A DNA stretch of 9,053 nt from Methanobacteriota archaeon (GTDB lineage: Archaea; Halobacteriota; Syntropharchaeia; DAOWMC01), in the NCBI GenBank assembly GCA_030643285.1, contig DAOWMC010000026.1, forward strand, positions 1-9,053. The letters are read 5' to 3'. The translations under genes and the position numbers were made by a program. The notes beneath the pieces were generated by a model, which searched no databases, was not told the origin of the DNA, and worked only from the letters and a program-made list of their open reading frames with translations. Shown here in pieces: positions 7,174 through 9,053 of the stretch. Within the stretch, counting starts at the first letter, position 1. Each line of letters starts with the position of its first letter.

Positions 7174-7180
7174 CACCTTT
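7174..7180 (-). promoter_or_regulatory. Ribosome-binding site favouring a TTG start for the synthetase
   Basis: The complement reads AAAGGTG, six bases before the TTG at 7167. It overlaps the in-frame GTG at 7174-7176, which therefore cannot use it, and lies about 21 bases before the in-frame ATG at 7152, too far for normal use. This site decides the chosen start. Confidence 0.5.
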
Positions 7181-7232
7181 AGCTATTGAAATAATCTCTA
7201 TCTTCATTCTGTTAATTTCCCCTCGGCTATGA

Positions 7233-7247
7233 CCCTTTTTTTATTCC
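7233..7247 (-). promoter_or_regulatory. Possible promoter element of the synthetase cluster
   Basis: The complement reads GGAATAAAAAAAGGG, a purine-rich flank followed by an A/T box as in archaeal BRE-TATA promoters. With a 25-base spacing, transcription would begin near 7212, giving a leader of about 40-45 bases to the preferred start. No better box is seen between it and the gene. Confidence 0.35.
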
Positions 7248-7272
7248 TTAATCCTTATTTTGCCTATTAGCC

Positions 7273-7287
7273 CATAAGATGCTTATG
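7273..7287. repeat. Palindrome with 6-base arms (possible operator or hairpin)
   Basis: CATAAG and CTTATG flank a three-base ATG spacer, giving a perfect inverted repeat. It lies about 105-120 bases upstream of the synthetase start and about 25-40 bases upstream of its candidate TATA box, a position where an archaeal activator or repressor could bind. A six-base arm is also expected by chance a few times in a window this size. Confidence 0.4.
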
Positions 7288-7303
7288 CCCTATAAATTCA
7301 CCC

Positions 7304-7380
7304 CACTAAAATAATAAATTTTTAAGCTGAATGGGTGGTCATTTGTGACAGCCCGTTCGGGCCTGCTACCAATTTTAGTG
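7304..7380. ncRNA. Nested inverted repeats with branched folding potential (candidate structured RNA or cis element)
   Basis: The outer arms CACTAAAAT (7304-7312) and ATTTTAGTG (7372-7380) are a perfect nine-base inverted repeat. Inside, GGTG (7334-7337) can pair with TACC (7367-7370, one G-U pair). That stem encloses two adjacent hairpins: GTCA-TTTG-TGAC (7338-7349) and GCCC-GTTC-GGGC (7351-7362). Together they form a branched fold within 77 bases, with a GC-richer core in an AT-rich spacer. No tRNA or known riboswitch signature is seen, and no transcription evidence exists. It could instead be a small mobile-element relic or a protein-binding site. The transcribed strand, if any, is unknown. 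Confidence 0.35.
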
Positions 7381-7481
7381 TAGAAAACTAATAATTATGT
7401 ATATTATTTGAAATAAAATGCTATTTCCCATTGTTTTGTCTAATCCTGTATTAAATGAAGGATTTTATCATCGGTCGGTAG

Positions 7482-7493
7482 TTTTATTAATAA
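7482..7493 (+). promoter_or_regulatory. Possible TATA box for the NosD-like gene
   Basis: TTTTATTAATAA lies about 75-85 bases before the TTG start at 7568. Transcription would begin near 7510-7515, leaving a leader of about 55 bases that includes the strong ribosome-binding site. Another A/T run at 7523-7534 would put transcription start inside that site and is less likely. Confidence 0.3.
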
Positions 7494-7548
7494 TGACTTC
7501 AATCTCGATATCATAACAGAAATCATAAATATTAGAGGTATTTTTAAA

Positions 7549-7560
7549 AGGTGAAGGGGG
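7549..7560 (+). promoter_or_regulatory. Ribosome-binding site of the NosD-like gene
   Basis: AGGTGAAGGGGG contains both an AGGTGA and an AGGGGG match to the 3' end of archaeal 16S rRNA. It ends seven bases before the TTG at 7568-7570 and supports that non-ATG start, from which a signal peptide follows at once. Confidence 0.65.
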
Positions 7561-7567
7561 ATTTGTT

Positions 7568-9053
7568 TTGAGAAAAATTTTGACAGTCGTATTAGTTGAA
7601 CTTTTAGTCGTGTCTATCTTTATTGGAATTGTTCCGGTAGTAGCGGCAGATCAGAAAACGATCTATGTGCCTGATGACCATTCAACGATAAAAATGGCGG
7701 TGTTTTTTGCAAATGAGGGAGATACGATTATCATAAGAGATGGAACCTATAAAGAAAATGTGGAAGTAAAAAAGGCTTTGACAATTCGATCTGAAAATGG
7801 AGCTGCTTCAACTACAATTTCCGCAACGAGGTCAGACGACCACGTGTTTTATGTAACTTCGGATTATGTGAACATCTCAGGATTAACTGTTGGGGGAGCA
7901 ACTGGTGATGATAAAGCCGGAATATTTCTTAAAGATAACGTGGATCACTGCACAATCTCAGAAAACACCGTATCGGATAACTACTATGGCATATGCCTGA
8001 GTGGTTCTGCCAGTAACACCATAACAGATAATATTGTAGAAAACCAGGAGGGGGACGGAATATATTTACAATACTCTTCAAACAACAACATTATCAACAA
8101 AAACACATTGATTTCAAATACTTGCGGAATCAGAATAACACGTAGCAGTAACTATAATCAGGTTATTGAAAATAACATAGTCTCAAGTCTCTGGAATGGT
8201 ATTTATGTGAGGGATTCATCAAATTACAATACTATAGCCAATAACACCATAGCATCCAGCGGTTATCATGGGATAGAGGTAAGTGATTCGACATCTTTTA
8301 ATAACATCATAAAAAACACAGCCGAAAATAATGAATATTATGGGATCATGGTGGCTACTTCAGCATCTTTCAATGATGTTACAAAAAATACTGTCAAAAA
8401 TAATGGGCAATACGGTATATGCCTATTCAATTCATGTAATGATATAACCATATCTGACAACACAATCGCTAACAACGCCAATTATGGTATTATACTTTAT
8501 TCGACTTCAGCCTCAGCAGCTTCATCATCTGGTTTTTCATATGCCATGTATGAAGATTCGGATTTACGGGAAACCGAAAATAAGGGTGAAATCGTACCAC
8601 CAACGGTTTTAAAAATGCCAGATACTAATTATGATCCTGATGTACTGAAAACATCAGGTAAACCTCTTGAAACAATCTCCGAAAGTGGTATCAATGTCAC
8701 AAAAAATATAATCCTCAACAACAACGGTGGGATTCATTTAATTAATTCCAACGATGTCACCATGGATTCAAACAACATTACAGGCGATGAAACCGGCATC
8801 ATGCTGGCATCTTCGAGTAATGGTAACCTTATCTACAATAATTTCTTTTCAAACACAAACAACGCAAACGACGATGGAAACAACATCTGGAACACCCAAA
8901 ACGCCACTGGACCAAACATAATTGGTGGACCGTTTATCGGTGGTAACTACTGGTCTGATTATAAAGGTAATGATGTTAATGGTGATGGTTTTGGCGATAC
9001 GCTATATTCTATCCCAGGTGGGTCGAACCAGGATTATTTACCGCTGGCCCGGG
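7568..9053 (+). CDS. Secreted NosD-like parallel beta-helix protein (partial, 3' end beyond window)
   Basis: From TTG at 7568 the frame stays open for 495 codons to the right edge. Residues 1-27 are a Sec-type signal peptide: basic MRK, a long hydrophobic core, and VVAA before Asp28, so the protein is exported. Residues about 30-75 (TIYVPDDHSTIKMAVFFANEGDTI) match the entry segment of NosD/periplasmic copper-binding-type proteins. A right-handed parallel beta-helix follows; the repeating N-x-I...N-x-x-GI unit recurs with GI at 118, 141, 164, 187, 211, 235, 259, 283 and 307, a 23-24-residue period, then 388 and 410. Residues about 440-493 (GGPFIGGNYWSDY, DVNGDGFGD, DYLPL) are the closing module common in archaeal surface proteins; its Asp/Asn loop may bind calcium. 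A non-repetitive insert lies at about 314-372. Family members bind or cleave surface polysaccharide or serve as surface-layer components; which applies here is unknown. A membrane anchor may follow. Confidence 0.88.
   Translation, partial: MRKILTVVLVELLVVSIFIGIVPVVAADQKTIYVPDDHSTIKMAVFFANEGDTIIIRDGTYKENVEVKKALTIRSENGAASTTISATRSDDHVFYVTSDYVNISGLTVGGATGDDKAGIFLKDNVDHCTISENTVSDNYYGICLSGSASNTITDNIVENQEGDGIYLQYSSNNNIINKNTLISNTCGIRITRSSNYNQVIENNIVSSLWNGIYVRDSSNYNTIANNTIASSGYHGIEVSDSTSFNNIIKNTAENNEYYGIMVATSASFNDVTKNTVKNNGQYGICLFNSCNDITISDNTIANNANYGIILYSTSASAASSSGFSYAMYEDSDLRETENKGEIVPPTVLKMPDTNYDPDVLKTSGKPLETISESGINVTKNIILNNNGGIHLINSNDVTMDSNNITGDETGIMLASSSNGNLIYNNFFSNTNNANDDGNNIWNTQNATGPNIIGGPFIGGNYWSDYKGNDVNGDGFGDTLYSIPGGSNQDYLPLAR

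Larger units (their letters stand above)
7177..7567. other. Gene-free divergent intergenic region (391 bases)
   Basis: No convincing open reading frame on either strand. It separates the synthetase cluster (leftward) from the NosD-like gene (rightward), so it must hold both promoters. From left to right it contains a purine-rich A/T box for the leftward cluster (7233-7247), a six-base-arm palindrome (7273-7287), a nested inverted-repeat block with a GC-richer core (7304-7380), and an AT-rich stretch with a possible TATA box for the rightward gene (7482-7493). The piece 7381-7480 shows no feature I can name. Confidence 0.7.

Noticed and set aside
7304..7380. A tRNA, suggested by the branched fold, 77-base length and TACCA near the right arm
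   Set aside because: There is no seven-base acceptor stem at the right place, no T-loop of the GGTTCGAATCC type, and no anticodon arm with a seven-base loop.
7568..9053. The repeating Asn-rich units of the NosD-like gene as a DNA repeat or CRISPR array
   Set aside because: The periodicity is at protein level (23-24 residues) with divergent codons; there are no identical DNA repeats with spacers.

Overview
The window looks like chromosomal DNA of an AT-rich (about 40% GC by eye) archaeon, most probably a euryarchaeon of the Methanosarcinia / Syntropharchaeia / ANME type. Evidence: a fused ADP-forming acyl-CoA synthetase next to a BioD-like/DRTGG protein, a NosD-type parallel beta-helix surface protein ending in the GGNYWSDY-type module common in methanogen cell-surface proteins, a stand-alone roadblock protein, a ribbon-helix-helix regulator, TATA-like boxes and GGTG/GGAG-type ribosome-binding sites. 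The lineage is inferred from gene content only; no rRNA or tRNA gene is present.

Layout. (1) 1-1193, minus strand: a sugar-phosphate nucleotidylyltransferase with a left-handed beta-helix tail, cut by the left edge. Its nucleotide-binding signature is shortened and altered. (2) 1194-1342: divergent promoter region. (3) 1343-2113, plus strand: an unrecognised 256-residue protein with an N-terminal ribbon-helix-helix DNA-binding domain and a cysteine cluster. (4) 2123 to about 7170, minus strand: five tightly spaced genes, in transcription order a fused alpha-beta acyl-CoA/acetate-CoA ligase (ADP-forming), a BioD-like P-loop + DRTGG protein, a nitronate monooxygenase/FabK-like flavoprotein, a three-helix membrane protein and a roadblock/LC7 protein. 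Several junctions have one-base gaps or ATGA overlaps with Shine-Dalgarno sites inside the upstream gene. (5) About 7177-7567: a gene-free divergent region with a hairpin palindrome and a GC-richer block of nested inverted repeats that could be a structured RNA or cis element. (6) 7568-9053, plus strand: a secreted NosD-like beta-helix protein cut by the right edge, whose regular 23-24-residue rungs are broken by a non-repetitive insertion of about 57 residues.

How the genes may work together (inference). The synthetase makes ATP from an acyl-CoA, releasing the free acid, or runs in reverse. The BioD/DRTGG protein is a likely regulatory or accessory partner, and the flavoprotein may act on a related carbonyl, enoyl or nitro compound. 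The membrane protein and roadblock protein at the 3' end form a small coupled pair with no visible GTPase of the MglA/Ras type nearby, so the five-gene unit is the best candidate here for an undescribed metabolic-sensing module. The two genes at the window edges (nucleotidylyltransferase, NosD-like protein) suggest surface glycan and envelope functions and need not belong to the same pathway.
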